A DNA stretch of 34,821 bases, from NCBI GenBank assembly GCA_963556145.1, contig CAUVYJ010000027.1:1-34821 (forward strand), written 5' to 3'. This DNA is from Hygrocybe punicea. Its lineage: Eukaryota; Basidiomycota; Agaricomycetes; Agaricales; Hygrophoraceae. Below the pieces are notes generated by a model. It was not told where the DNA came from. It made no database searches and saw only the letters and a list, made by a program, of their open reading frames with translations. Shown piece by piece: positions 9,358-18,834 of this stretch (position 1 is the stretch's first letter; every line of letters starts with the position of its first letter). The translations under genes were made by a program, and so were the position numbers.

Positions 9358-10573
9358 ATGCCTCTTTCTGCAGGTGAATGGCAGGTCCAGCAGAATCCCA
9401 ATAACCTTCTGCAGCAGCAATTGGATTTTGACCCATATGATCTCTTGCTTCGTGTAGACATCAACAGGGGGCGCTTCAATCTTCAGCAACATGCTGCTTA
9501 TGACACCATCATGCATTCTGTCAACAACAAGGAGCCAATGGCATTCTTCATTCACAATGCTGGTGGTGAAGGAAAGACCTTTGTCTGCAATACCATTATT
9601 ACAACCATTCATGCAAATCACAAGGTCACTCTCACCATTGCCTCCTCTGCCATCTCTGCTCTCCTCTTGGATGGTAGAAGCACCGCTCACTCTCTATTAA
9701 CAATTCCCATTCCCATCTTTGAGAACTCCACTTGCAGATGTTCTGTGGCAGACAGACATCATCATTGGGGATCAAGCTCCAATGCAGCATCATCATGCTA
9801 TCTAGGCACTAAACCACACATTGAAGGATGTCCTGGATGATGACAAGATATTTGGTGGAATGACAATGCTGTTTGGTGGTGACTTTCACCAGACTACCCC
9901 TGTTGTTCCCTGTGGCTCCAAGGAGAGGATAGTCAATTCTTCTCTCAAAAGATCCACCTTATGGCCACACATACACTTGAAACAAAACATGCATTTGGAA
10001 CAAACCCCAGAGAGTGAGGCATTTGCAGCTTGGCTGTTGAAAGTAGACACCGGTCAGGGCTTGGGTCCCCAAAACACTATCCATCTCCCGCTTAACATGC
10101 ACATGGCAGAAAACACCATCAAATCCTTGATTGACAAGCTCTATCTAGGAAATGCAGATGGTGATAAACCAGATTACTATTTCCTTGACCACACCATTCT
10201 CTCTTCAACCAACAACTACGTGGATGACCTCAACCAGGCTCTCCTTGAGAGGTTTCCAGGTGAAGAGTGTATCATCAGATCAATTGACAAGGTTGTTGGT
10301 GTCAAAAACATTTACCTCATTGAGTTCCTCAATGTTCAAAAGGCATCAGGCTTACCCCTGGCCAACCTTTCCTTGAGAATAGGCTGTCCTCTCATGCATC
10401 TTTGAAACATTGATGTTTCAAATGGTCTTCGCAATGGAATGCACATGACATAAAATCATGTGTGCTGCAGTGTTGCATTTTGGGGGGCAGACAAACTGTC
10501 TTCATTCCAAGGATCACCATGGACCCTTCAGATGATGCATTTGGCAACCCTTTGTCAAAGCACCAGTTCCCTG
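9358..10573 (+). pseudogene. Helitron/PIF1-type DNA helicase, disrupted 5' portion
   Basis: The translation shows a Walker A loop (NAGGEGKT, where the family normally has GGTGKT), a GRSTAHS motif, a degenerate Walker B region (IIIGDQAP), a GGDFHQTTPVVP motif, and then LNVQKASGLP and FIPRITMDP-like segments in the usual PIF1 order. It is dead. The frame shifts near 9735-9750; TAG occurs at 9803-9805; TGA at 10403-10405 sits between MHL and NIDVSNG; and a further frame change follows near 10455. The N-terminal Rep/HUH domain of a Helitron RepHel is absent. At QFPV (10573) the gene is cut by a 5.26-kb insertion, and it resumes at 15836. It is probably a Helitron remnant; a host PIF1 copy is less likely given the decay. 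Confidence 0.85.
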
Positions 10574-10985
10574 TTGGAGTGGTAGCGAGGATGGATCACA
10601 TGACTCAGTTCCCACGGTTGAGGGAGTTGGTTAGCAGATCTGGATGTAGTAGATACCCTATCCTAGTCTTTCTGATGCACGCTGTAGAGACATATATATC
10701 TCTGGGTACGTATTCACTCATTTTACCGTATTCCCTATTTGTTCTATTATTTGTATGTAGTGGCTGTTGTAAATAGTCACAAACAAGAGAGTTTTGCGTT
10801 TTTATCCCAACGACAAACAGACTTGCACAATGAATCTGTGCCTACCCAGGCCACGTTCACCACAACGCGTCCTCTGAGCACCCTGAGGGTACCCCCGGTA
10901 CCTCTCCACCTGGTGATGAGAGTGTGGTTTGAACCCACGCACACTGCATTTGCTCTGTTTTCCACTCCCTAGCCTGCTTGCTTTG
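10574..10985 (-). mobile_element. SINE-like repeat, copy B (fullest copy)
   Basis: Collinear with copy D (15682-15832) across GGTAGCRAGGATGRATCAC, GATCTGGATGTAGTAGATAC and GGTACCTCTCCACC, but it extends further right. Read on the minus strand, its head contains an A-box-like TAGGGAGTGG, a B-box-like GGTTCAAACC, and CACTCTCATCACCA, which resembles a T-stem and acceptor strand with CCA. That supports a tRNA-derived SINE transcribed right to left. A 182-bp solo LTR interrupts it at 10683-10864. Its left end is the exact point where the helicase is cut. Confidence 0.55.
10683..10864. mobile_element. Solo LTR, TG...CA, with 4-bp target duplication
   Basis: The sequence starts TGTAGAGACATATATATC and ends CGTTCACCACA. 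It is flanked by ACGC on both sides (10679-10682 and 10865-10868). Copy D of the SINE-like repeat has the uninterrupted site GCACGCATCCTCTGAGC, so the empty site is present in this same window. The length suits a Ty1/copia LTR, but without an internal region the superfamily is inferred. Confidence 0.7.
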
Positions 10986-11084
10986 ACTTGCCATATCTCC
11001 CTCAACTCCAATGTCGGATTACCAAAGGCTTTTTGCATTTTGGGGCTTATCTGGGGACCCAGCAGACTGGCTGAGCCTGGGGAA

Positions 11085-11165
11085 CAGTGACCTCTCTGGG
11101 GGCTCATGTAGGACTCAAGAGGAAGTCAACTGGATAGGATGGGATGGACTGACTACTACATCTGG
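11085..11165 (+). mobile_element. SINE-like repeat, copy C, left part (opposite orientation)
   Basis: In reverse complement, this segment reads TAGTAGCCTTCCAGATGTAG and AGTCCTACATGAGCCCCCAG, matching the middle of copy A (CAGTAGCTCTTCCGGATGTAG, then GTCCTGTGTGAGCCC). Its continuation lies at 13080-13140, on the other side of the foldback element, so the element landed inside this copy. Confidence 0.5.
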
Positions 11166-13077
11166 AAGGCTACTAACACATCAGGACTTTCCACATTTAG
11201 TCGGGATCTAAAGTGATTTCTATAGTTAGCACCAAAATATAATCTTTAGATTTACATTTAGGCCTAGCCTAAATATTGAATTTAAGTCATAAATAAATGT
11301 ATATCTAAATTATTTATTTATTTTCATCTTTAGGTTATTCTTGCAATCAAAATAATTATCAGATCTATATTGTAAGGAGAAAGTATAATTTAGTTCCAAG
11401 TTTACTCAAATTTCTAGTCCAAATTTAGGCATCACCTAAAGGCAGGCCAAAATTAAAACTTTCGGTAGCGTTAAAATAATAAATTTAATAGTTATCAAAA
11501 TGTAAGATTTCAGCAGCTATTGCCCGTGCCATTGCTCGCTCGTCGCCTGCCCGTCGCCCACCCATTGCCCACTCATCTCCCAATCATCTTACCTCACGAG
11601 CCCAGCTCCAATGTCAATTGACATGGTGGTGGGGTTCATGAGGTGATGACAGAGGTAGGGGAAGAGGCAGGTGGGGGAGATGGCAGGGGTGACAAGGGTG
11701 TACGGGGGCACGACAGAATGAGAGCGGGGAGATGGTGGGGGCATGATAGGATGGGAGGGTGACGAGCGTGGGTGAGGGTGTGGGAGATGCCGGGGGCACA
11801 ATAGGATGGGAGGGCAACGAGGGTGTAGGCAATGAGGTGTGGGAGATGAGATGGCATGGGCATGGCACGATGGGATGGGAGGAGATGGCATGGGGGACGA
11901 GGGAGTGGGAGGGTGAGGAGATGGCATAGGCATGGAGATGGCATGGGCATGGGCGACAAGGGTGTGGCGTGGGTGATGAGGGTGTGGATGACGAGGGTGT
12001 GGGAGATGGCGTGGGGTGTGGGCGAGGGAGGTAATGGCGGAGGTGGCTTGGCAGGAGATGGCTTGGGTGATGAGGGTGAGGGAGATGGTGTGGACATGGG
12101 TGAGGGAGATGGCGGGGGCACGATGGGAGGGCGACAAGAGGGTGTGGGAGATTGCGTGGTGATGGGATGGGATGGCGGGGAGATGGCGTGGGTGTGGACA
12201 AGGGAGATGGCGCGGGCATGGCCATGGGGGATCCAATTTTGGATGGTTAGATGTGGGTGACGAGAGTGTGGGCGACAAGAGTGTGGCGATGAGAGCGTGG
12301 GCGATGTACGACGAGGGTGCGGCGTGGGCAACAAGGGTGTGGGAGATGGCGAGTGTGAGGAGAGATGGCGACGACGATGAGGGAGATGGGAGATGGTGTG
12401 GGTGTGGACGAGGGAGATGATGGGGAGGGCGGAGGTGTGGGCGACGGCTTGGCAGGAAATTGAGGGTGGGAAATGGCAGCAAGGGTGAGGGAGATGGCGT
12501 GGGGTGTGGGAGATCATCACACTTGGGCAGGGGAGATGCTGGGGATGGGATGAGCGGGAGTGGGAGAGATGGCGAGATAGTTGGAGCTGGGTTCAGGTCA
12601 TGATTGAGAGGTGGGCGATGGGTGGGTGTTGGGTGAGCGATGGGTGGGTGATGGGTGGGTGATGGGTGGATTATGGGTGGGCGATTGCAAGGGCAATAGC
12701 TTTAGTTCTGATTGAAATTTGGAATCTTGATAACCGCCGAAATTTTTTTTTTTTGATAACTATTAAATCCATTATTTTAGTCATACTGAAAGTTTAAATT
12801 TTGGCCTGCCTTTGGATGATACCTAAATTTAGACTAGCAAATTTGAGTCAACTTGTAGCCAAATTCTGTTTTCCTTCCACAAATTAGAACAGATTATCAT
12901 TTTAATTGTAAAACTAGTCTAAAGATGAAACTAAATAAATACTTTAGATGTACATTTATTGTGACTTAAATTCAATATTTTAGGCTAGGCCTAAATGTAA
13001 ATCTAAAAATTATATTTTTCCACTCACTTTAGAAACCACTTTAGACCCCAACTAAATATTGGAACTCCTGAGGTGTA
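11166..13077. mobile_element. Foldback element with about 450-bp inverted arms and G-rich core
   Basis: The left arm (11170-11620) and right arm (12590-13077) are inverted repeats. Shared landmarks are GATTTACATTTAGGCCTAGC, a TCTTTAG block, AAAGGCAGGCCAAAATT, and GTTAAAATAAT/ACTAAAATAAT before AATAGTTATCAAAA. They diverge by perhaps 15-20%. The termini are ACACATCAGGACT and, inverted, ACACCTCAGGAGT. A 4-bp ACTA on each side is the only candidate target duplication. The core (11625-12680) is a G-rich degenerate minisatellite built of GAGATGGCGTGGG-like words, ending in GATGGGTGG repeats. No credible protein is encoded. The form is that of a Foldback-type, non-autonomous element. Confidence 0.7.
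11625..12680. repeat. G-rich minisatellite core of the foldback element
   Basis: The plus strand is strongly G-rich, made of variants of GGGAGATGGCGTGGG, GACGAGGGTGTGGG and, at the right end, tandem GATGGGTGG. Closely spaced GGG runs give it potential to form G-quadruplexes. The long minus-strand frames here translate to His/Pro/Ser repeats and are compositional. Confidence 0.8.
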
Positions 13078-13079
13078 AC

Positions 13080-13140
13080 TAGGTCAAACCGTGGGAACCT
13101 GATCACGTGACTGACCAGGCACAACTACTACACCACGATA
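13080..13140 (+). mobile_element. SINE-like repeat, copy C, right part
   Basis: In reverse complement it reads GTAGTAGTTGTGCCTGGTCA, CACGTGATC and TTCCCACGGTTTGACCTAG, matching the left portions of copies A and B. It is the other half of the copy interrupted by the foldback element. Confidence 0.5.
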
Positions 13141-13376
13141 AAATCAAGATATTTGCCAGCAAAATTGCTGACACAGTAAAACACTGGTTCCTTGAGCTTC
13201 TGAAACAGCTACGAAAACATTGGCCCATAGTTCGGGAACTATTTGTCGCTCAGTGGATTGATAAACTCAGTACCAATGCCTTGACAGCCAAAGAGTCCTC
13301 ATTACTCCAAAGTCTGGACCCTTTACATTCCAAAAACATTTATGCTCGACATCTTCACACAACCAACCTCAGATGA
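13141..13376 (+). pseudogene. Short coding remnant, possibly Gag-like
   Basis: The open frame reads KIKIFASKIADTVKHWFLEL and onward with a pattern of spaced Trp residues (HWF, KHWP, AQWI). This resembles the helical capsid-like region of LTR-retrotransposon Gag proteins, where Trp residues are typical. The frame ends at 13376 without a knuckle. The match is by pattern only, so family assignment is weak. It lies directly beside the interrupted SINE-like copy. Confidence 0.25.
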
Positions 13377-13928
13377 CTTAGAATCCCATTTACCAAAAGT
13401 ACGAGGTACATCAGCTACTACCACAACAACTACAGCCTTCACAACAGAGGCACACATCGCAAATTCTGTAATGCGACAGAATAAGCCGAAGGTTTTACTT
13501 CACAAGATGGTTTAGAGAAAGGGGCTTAGATTCTGAAGGCAGTCAATCTTAAAATAAGAGGAAGTGATTGAGTAGCAAGTGACACGAAATTTAAAGTCTA
13601 CAGTACAAGCTGAAAGCAGACTACTTATATAGTCCAAGGGAGTGGCTATGTTATGAGGAAAGGGATAGGGGCTATGCGCCATAGCATATGGTGATAAGGG
13701 ATGAAACATGAATGAAAGGAGATAACATACAGCATTTGTCGTATGATACGACTAAGCAGAGGGAAAAGGCAATGCATATGTGAAAGGAATGACTAAAGAT
13801 AGCGGAAGAGGAGAGGGAAAGGAAAGAAGAAAAAGTAAGCACGTCTTAGCTAAGAAATCATAACAAATTCAAACATCATATCGGGCACTGCAACTTCTGA
13901 GGACAGAGTACAGAGTACAGAACAAAGT
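13377..13928. other. No gene recognised between two coding remnants
   Basis: Mixed-composition DNA with moderate CpG content. Short frames only. The direct duplication GAGGACAGAGTACAGAG occurs at about 13899 and 13939, immediately upstream of the next remnant. Confidence 0.4.
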
Positions 13929-15475
13929 GTGAACTTCGAGGACAGAGTACAGAGAATGTTGGACACAATAGAGGCCATTTACCAAAAGAGGACCGAGGAA
14001 TACAAGGAACGAGCATGTCTGAAAATCACACTAGCATTTGAAGAAGGACGCAACACAGGGATTGCCGAAGAATGCCAGCATTGGGTCACACTAGCGTCAA
14101 CAAGCATCTTTACACCCGCCCAAACAACAGCACGAAACGAGCCATTGACCTGCGCTTCTGTGACAACTCAACGACAACTGCCCACCACGACCCAACCAGA
14201 GCTGCACACCAACGCCTTCGTTTTGTCGCAAACAGACCCACCCACTTACACCAACACGTCAACACAAACAAATGCAGCACCCGTAGTGCCAAAATACATC
14301 CTAGCACCCATACCTGTTGACCCAAACGCACCAAAAATGACGATGTTCACGCCTGCACATGCCACATCATTATTGCCCACCCAAATGACACCCTGGTCTC
14401 TATTTCCATGGCAGCCCAGCAGCAATCACCCTCCTGCACCTCAACATAAATGCAGATGGCTCCAAACACGAACACGATCCCACCAGTCCCTGGCTAAAAT
14501 GCTTGGCCAAGGAGCGTCCCCTTGCCCAAATCTCAACAGGAGACACATCATGCATCCGCATTCACCCAGAGACCACCAGCCCCACTGACAGAAACGCCCA
14601 AACATGCTGCAAGCCCCATTTCCAGCAGATCCATGTGCCCCACAGACCTACATTCACCCATGTCAACCCTAGGCCCACCACTCCTGCAGGAAAACACATC
14701 TGCATGCACCCCAAACCCCGAGTCTACCCCACTTGCCTGTCCCATGAAGCTAAACACGTCCAAACCCACAGTAAGCCACGATGCCACCGTCCACATGCCG
14801 CAACTGTGAATGCCGAGGTCTAACTGTGTCAAAGCACGAGCAGACGATTATGTGAAGTCCAGGGAGGGCAAATGGAACCAGACGACAATGGACATGAGGG
14901 AGGATGGAGTTGGCGCAGAAAAGAGGGCAAATGAGGAGATGGGGCAAGCAGAGACGGGGACAGAGGAAGTAAATGTGGAACTGTCAGAGCACGACAAGCA
15001 AGGAGCCTGGGATGTACCAAGACAACGAAACTGCCGAACAGACAGTCGTGAATGCTCCTGTTCATGTGTCCAGCCCCACACCGTCAGTCATGTCCACATC
15101 AACCGTTTGACCCACACCCCACCCGTTCAGCTGGGCTGAAGACACAGCACATATCCCCATTTACATTACCATCACGACGAAGAACACCCCACGTGACACA
15201 TCTGCCCTCAGACCCTCCACCAGGCCGTTTACCGCTTCGCAACGCTGCATTTGACAATCTACCTCACGACACACATTCCCCACACCGTCTGGCCCCATTT
15301 TCACTCGAAGCCACCCCCACAGCATTGGCCCTGGGAGACCTACTATCACCCAACCCCTTGTCTCTGTCGACTCACCACCCCCTGACCTGACACGCCCTGA
15401 TTGGGACTGCGATCCCTGTCTTTGCAACTTGAGTAGGACACTGATAGCCCTGGGTTGGACCAAACTGGAGTAGTC
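13929..15475 (+). pseudogene. Decayed gene of unknown function, retroelement-associated
   Basis: The first frame (13929-14588) opens with a charged, probably helical segment (FEDRVQRMLDTIEAIYQKRT) and then becomes a Thr/Pro/Gln-rich region. The coding signal then appears to hop between frames to about 15475, where one frame reads DWDCDPCLCNLSRTLIALGW. The layout (N-terminal coiled segment, long Pro-rich stretch, DWD...LIALGW terminus) resembles uncharacterised, repeat-associated basidiomycete proteins that I remember only generally. No enzyme motif is visible. CpG content is higher than in the older repeats. It sits inside the block that splits the helicase. Confidence 0.35.
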
Positions 15476-15681
15476 ATTTTGAGTATTGTTTTGTGGACCA
15501 ATACCATTTCTTTTGCTCTTGGACACTTTCCCCTTTCTCCCTCTGTTCCTGCTGCTTGATTCTCTATCTTTCCTGGCATCATGTCTTCCTTTACTTGATT
15601 TGTACTCCATCTTTTTCTCTTTCTTTTCTCTTTCTTCCCTTTTGATAGCGACAAGGGTATCACTATGTGGAGGAGGGGCAC

Positions 15682-15832
15682 TTGGTGTGGTAGCAAGGAT
15701 GAATCACGTGACTCAGTTCCCATGGTTGAGGGAGTTAGTTAGCAGATCTGGATGTAGTAGATACCCTATCGTAGTCTTTCCAATGCACGCATCCTCTGAG
15801 CACCCCGAGGGTACCCCTGGTACCTCTCCACC
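15682..15832 (-). mobile_element. SINE-like repeat, copy D
   Basis: About 90% identical to copy B across the shared blocks (GGTAGCAAGGATGAATCACG to GGTACCTCTCCACC), but it lacks both the solo LTR and the tRNA-like head. Its right edge is the exact point at which the helicase frame resumes. Confidence 0.6.
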
Positions 15833-15835
15833 ATT

Positions 15836-15919
15836 CATTTTGCCTTTGCTATGACAATCAACAAATCACAAGGCCAATCTGTCATCAATGTTGGTTGGGA
15901 CATTCATGACCCAATCTAA
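15836..15919 (+). pseudogene. Helicase C-terminal fragment, continuation of the split gene
   Basis: The frame reads HFAFAMTINKSQGQSVINVG and ends at a TAA (15917-15919). The FAMTINKSQGQS block is the conserved motif VI region that follows QFPV in PIF1/Helitron helicases, and QFPV is exactly where the upstream part ends at 10573. Homology stops at VGWDIHDPI, and the normal VALSR-type terminus is missing. Confidence 0.85.
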
Positions 15920-16099
15920 AAGAAAGGGGAGGAAGGGGGGTTGGTGGCATGGGTATTTGGCTATGGTCGCATTTTGCACGCGTGTGTGCACGTTTTCTTG
16001 CTTGCCGCTTAATTCTCGCGTGCATAAGCCACACGAGCCTCTGTCCCCTTGCAAGGCAAAGCCGAGTCTGACCCCCAGCCCAGCCAACTAACATGGCCG

Positions 16100-16619
16100 A
16101 TGTGGCCTGCTACCCTGGCCCCCACAATGACCCCAAGGCCCTCCTCTGACCGAGCGTTCGCACCCAAACCCGAACGTTCGGCCCAAATAAGTATTTTTTT
16201 TTGGGTTGCTGACTTCAATGCCTGAAACTCATCTTCCTAGCCCCACCCAACTCCCAAACGACCCTACAGCCTCCCTGCAAGCTCCCCACATCTCCCGTGG
16301 CCGACCGTTCGACCCAAACTCGAACGTTCGGCCAAAAAAGGTAAAATGACTTTTTGCTACTTCACTACCCATCTCCCCGCGCTCCCCTTGCCCCACCACC
16401 ACAGCAAACGACCATATGGCCCCCCTGCATGCCCTTCCCATCTTCCACAGCCGATCGTTCGATCCCATGCTCGAACTTTTGGCCAAAAACAGGTAATGTC
16501 CTCTTTTTTGTCACTTTGCTCCCTCTAACCCACCTCCCTCCATTCCCCTGGCCCCACCACCACAGGCAACGACCCCACGGCCCCCCTGCAAGCCTCTCCC
16601 ACCTCCCACAACCATCCGT
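16100..16619. repeat. 150-bp tandem array cut by the LTR
   Basis: Three units plus a partial fourth. The anchor CGAACGTTCGGCC lies at 16171 and 16321, with a variant CGAACTTTTGGCC at 16472. Units share CCCCACCACCACAG, a GCCCCCCTGCA block, CTTCCACAGCCGATCGTTCG and a short AAATRAG or GGTAAWG step. The fourth unit stops at ACCATCCGT, where the LTR begins. The array does not resume beyond the right LTR at 31468. Confidence 0.75.
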
Positions 16620-17363
16620 TGTTATGTGAATGTTTGTTTCACCAAGAATTACCGGAGTTGACTTTGTTCAGGTACCTTCTTGTTGTTCGTGGGTTTTAAT
16701 ATCTAAATAACCTATCAGGAAGGGGTTTGTGGGTATATGTACTATATGAACCAATAGAATGTAATAGTGAGGTCTCTTCAATTAAGAATTGAGACTTTGA
16801 GTAGGGATGAATAGCAATTGGGTGTGTGATGTACTGAAAATACTAATATTCACTACTGGAATATAAAATATGAACTAATGAATACTGATAACAATATTCA
16901 CCAGTTGAATATGGACAGTTTTGGCTACAGGGCCTATTCAATCAAGAGTATCTCTGGGTATTATAATATCTGACTTAAATCCGAAGCTTCAAATGCACAT
17001 TGGCTACTAGTTCAGGGATATCTTTAATACCTTTTGAATACTCTGTCTTGTTTAGGATGAAACTTTAACCTTAGAAGTGTATCTATTTAGGATGAAACCT
17101 TAACCTTAGAAATGTATCTAGCTGACTAATGCTGACTAATGAATTGATTGAACTGAGTGAACTGGGTGAATTCTCCTTGATGACAAGGGGAACTCAGAGA
17201 ATGATAGAATAAGAGTGAACTAGACTGGATTGCAAGCACTAGCTACTACAATGAGTAACTACTAGTACTAAGAGAATGGGGGATCACACTGTGTGAACCC
17301 AACTGAGAGTGACTACTGAGTGGTGAGGGGGGAAATCCTACTGACTACTGGAATTTGGGGGCC

Positions 17364-17372
17364 CTATTTATA
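17364..17372 (-). promoter_or_regulatory. TATA box in the left LTR
   Basis: The sense strand reads CAGTATAAATAGGGCC. It lies directly downstream, in sense orientation, of the AACAATR array, so the U3/R boundary is expected about 30 bases further on, near 17335. Confidence 0.65.
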
Positions 17373-17380
17373 CTGTTGGA

Positions 17381-17524
17381 GAACAATGGGGGACTGAGAA
17401 CAATGGGAAAGTGAGAACAATAGGACTGAGTCATGAGAACAATGGATGGCATCAAAGAGGCTGTGAACAATGGGCTCTATCTCCATTTGGACTGTTTAGA
17501 ACAATAGACTGCTCAGAACAATAG
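17381..17524 (-). promoter_or_regulatory. Array of seven GAACAATR motifs in LTR U3
   Basis: GAACAATGG or GAACAATAG starts at 17381, 17398, 17415, 17437, 17465, 17499 and 17516. Spacings are 17, 17, 22, 28, 34 and 17 bases. AACAATG matches the WWCAAWG consensus bound by HMG-box (Sox/MATA-HMG type) proteins. Repetition just upstream of the TATA box suggests an activator array; factor identity is inference. Confidence 0.5.
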
Positions 17525-18018
17525 ACCATTGTCTTTATGTAAGCAGAATATCACAATCACTCTCTGATGCATCCTATCTTATCATTATCTTATCATCCTC
17601 TTGTTCACATCTTATCTAATCATTTCCCATTATCTAGCTGAGCCGCTTTTGATCAATACAAGTAAACAAGATCCGTAATCAATCCATTACTGCTAATATA
17701 GGTAACAATGCTAGTTGGGCTTGTCTCCTTGCACGCGCAATACAGAGAAATATATAATAAATACTAATGAGTGGGGGTTGTGCCTCTGTGCACCATACAT
17801 AAACGGCTAGGTCTGGGCATTACTAGTGAAGCCATAATAAATGATATAAAGGTAAGCATATATGCTATTTGTGTCTGTTCACTAGCATGCGTAATGTGGA
17901 AAGGCATAGAATGGGTACTAATGAGTGTAGGTGTGCATCCATAGTGTTGCAATATCTAAGTCCGTGGTCCGATGGTAAACCCATGACGTTACACCCAAAA
18001 ACACTTGGGGTCATGACA

Positions 18019-18105
18019 TCCGCACAACACAATTAAATCAACTGTCCCCAGTTGAAACCAAAAGAAAACAACTTTTTAATCTGAGAAGAAGCTTTTACAT
18101 TATTA
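18019..18105 (-). other. Region upstream of the 3' LTR, no clear polypurine tract
   Basis: On the sense strand the bases next to the LTR read TTGTGTTGTGCGGA, not a purine run. The only purine-rich patch is CTGGGGACAG, about 22-31 bases away. A canonical polypurine tract abutting the LTR is therefore not visible. Confidence 0.4.
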
Positions 18106-18678
18106 CTATTCTTTTAACTTCTTCTTCATCTTTCCAAAGAATTCCTCCCAATCTTGTACATCAACTCCTTCTGCTTTTAACCGCTCCATGTTCTTCTTCG
18201 TAGCATTTAGTAGCGCCTTGAGGTGGTACTTAGGGCGAGTGCGCTTCTTTTGTAGCGGCTTAGGAAGTAATGCCGGAATTGCAGGGCGTTCGAAACGATT
18301 GCGGCGAGAGGAAGTTGGGTGGTTACGATTTGTGGAAAATGAAGGAGGCGATTCGAGCCATTCTCTAAACTCCGGGTCTAAGGGTACAGATTGCGAAGGG
18401 ACGGTGGCGGGTGGCATAGGAAAGTTGGGAAGACTATCCATGAAAAAGTCGAAATCGTCTGGCGGCGGACAGTCGACACCTCGTACGTTCACAGATTCAA
18501 AATCGATGTATTCATCAGATTCCGAAGGGGGTAGCGGTGGTGTCTGAGCGGGACTAATTGGTTTGGTAAAGAAGTCCGTATCGTATTCAGTGGGAGTATC
18601 GAATAAGCGTGATAAATCGAGACGGCATAGAGGAATATCCATAGATGGAGAAGGTGAAGGACTGGAGTATGATGTCAT
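18106..18678 (-). CDS. Accessory ORF3 of the retrotransposon, unknown function
   Basis: From the first in-frame ATG the product is 190 residues. It has a Ser/Pro-rich start (SSPSPSPSMDIP), an acidic Asp/Glu-Pro middle (PPSESDEYIDFES, PPPDDFDFFMD), and a strongly basic C-terminus (KPLQKKRTRPKYHLKALL to KMKKKLKE) likely to be helical and able to bind nucleic acid or act as a nuclear-localisation signal. The frame stays open upstream past 18834 without an ATG, so an upstream exon is possible. It lies between integrase and 3' LTR, where some elements carry an env-like or accessory gene, but no signal peptide or membrane span is visible. CpG density is very high (42 in 18181-18780), unlike gag and pol, suggesting later acquisition or constraint. 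Confidence 0.55.
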   Translation of the reverse strand: MTSYSSPSPSPSMDIPLCRLDLSRLFDTPTEYDTDFFTKPISPAQTPPLPPSESDEYIDFESVNVRGVDCPPPDDFDFFMDSLPNFPMPPATVPSQSVPLDPEFREWLESPPSFSTNRNHPTSSRRNRFERPAIPALLPKPLQKKRTRPKYHLKALLNATKKNMERLKAEGVDVQDWEEFFGKMKKKLKE

Positions 18679-18834
18679 AGTATGATATGGATTACGGTAT
18701 ATGGGCGTCTGGTAGTGCTGAAGCGCTGAGCGGAATAGCGGTGCAGTTGATGTAACAGGAGACGTTAAGGGAAAATATTTGTGGGGGAACCGGAATGGTG
18801 GGTCAAGCAATACTAATGTGGGACGTTGTGTCAC

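Larger units (their letters stand above)
16620..18018 (-). repeat. 3' LTR (left), 1399 bp
   Basis: On the sense strand it runs from TGTCATGACCCC to ACATTCACATAACA, giving TG...CA ends. Against the right LTR I count 25 substitutions (23 transitions) and three indels (1, 1 and 5 bp), which exactly accounts for the 7-bp length difference. Small open frames inside (for example 17764-17952) recur in both LTRs and are not genes. Confidence 0.95.

Noticed and set aside
11589..12520. Long overlapping minus-strand ORFs of up to about 297 codons
   Set aside because: His/Pro/Ser repeats from the G-rich foldback core; several frames are open at once and none has a domain pattern.
13929..14588. Intact 219-codon host gene
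   Set aside because: The coding pattern continues downstream in other frames to about 15475, so the ORF is a fragment of a decayed gene.
17764..17952. 62-codon minus-strand ORF found in both LTRs (also 31208-31396)
   Set aside because: Lies within LTR sequence and is duplicated only because the LTRs are; no coding pattern.
18106..18678. Envelope gene for ORF3
   Set aside because: The position fits, but there is no signal peptide, transmembrane span or Cys pattern; the protein is acidic then basic.
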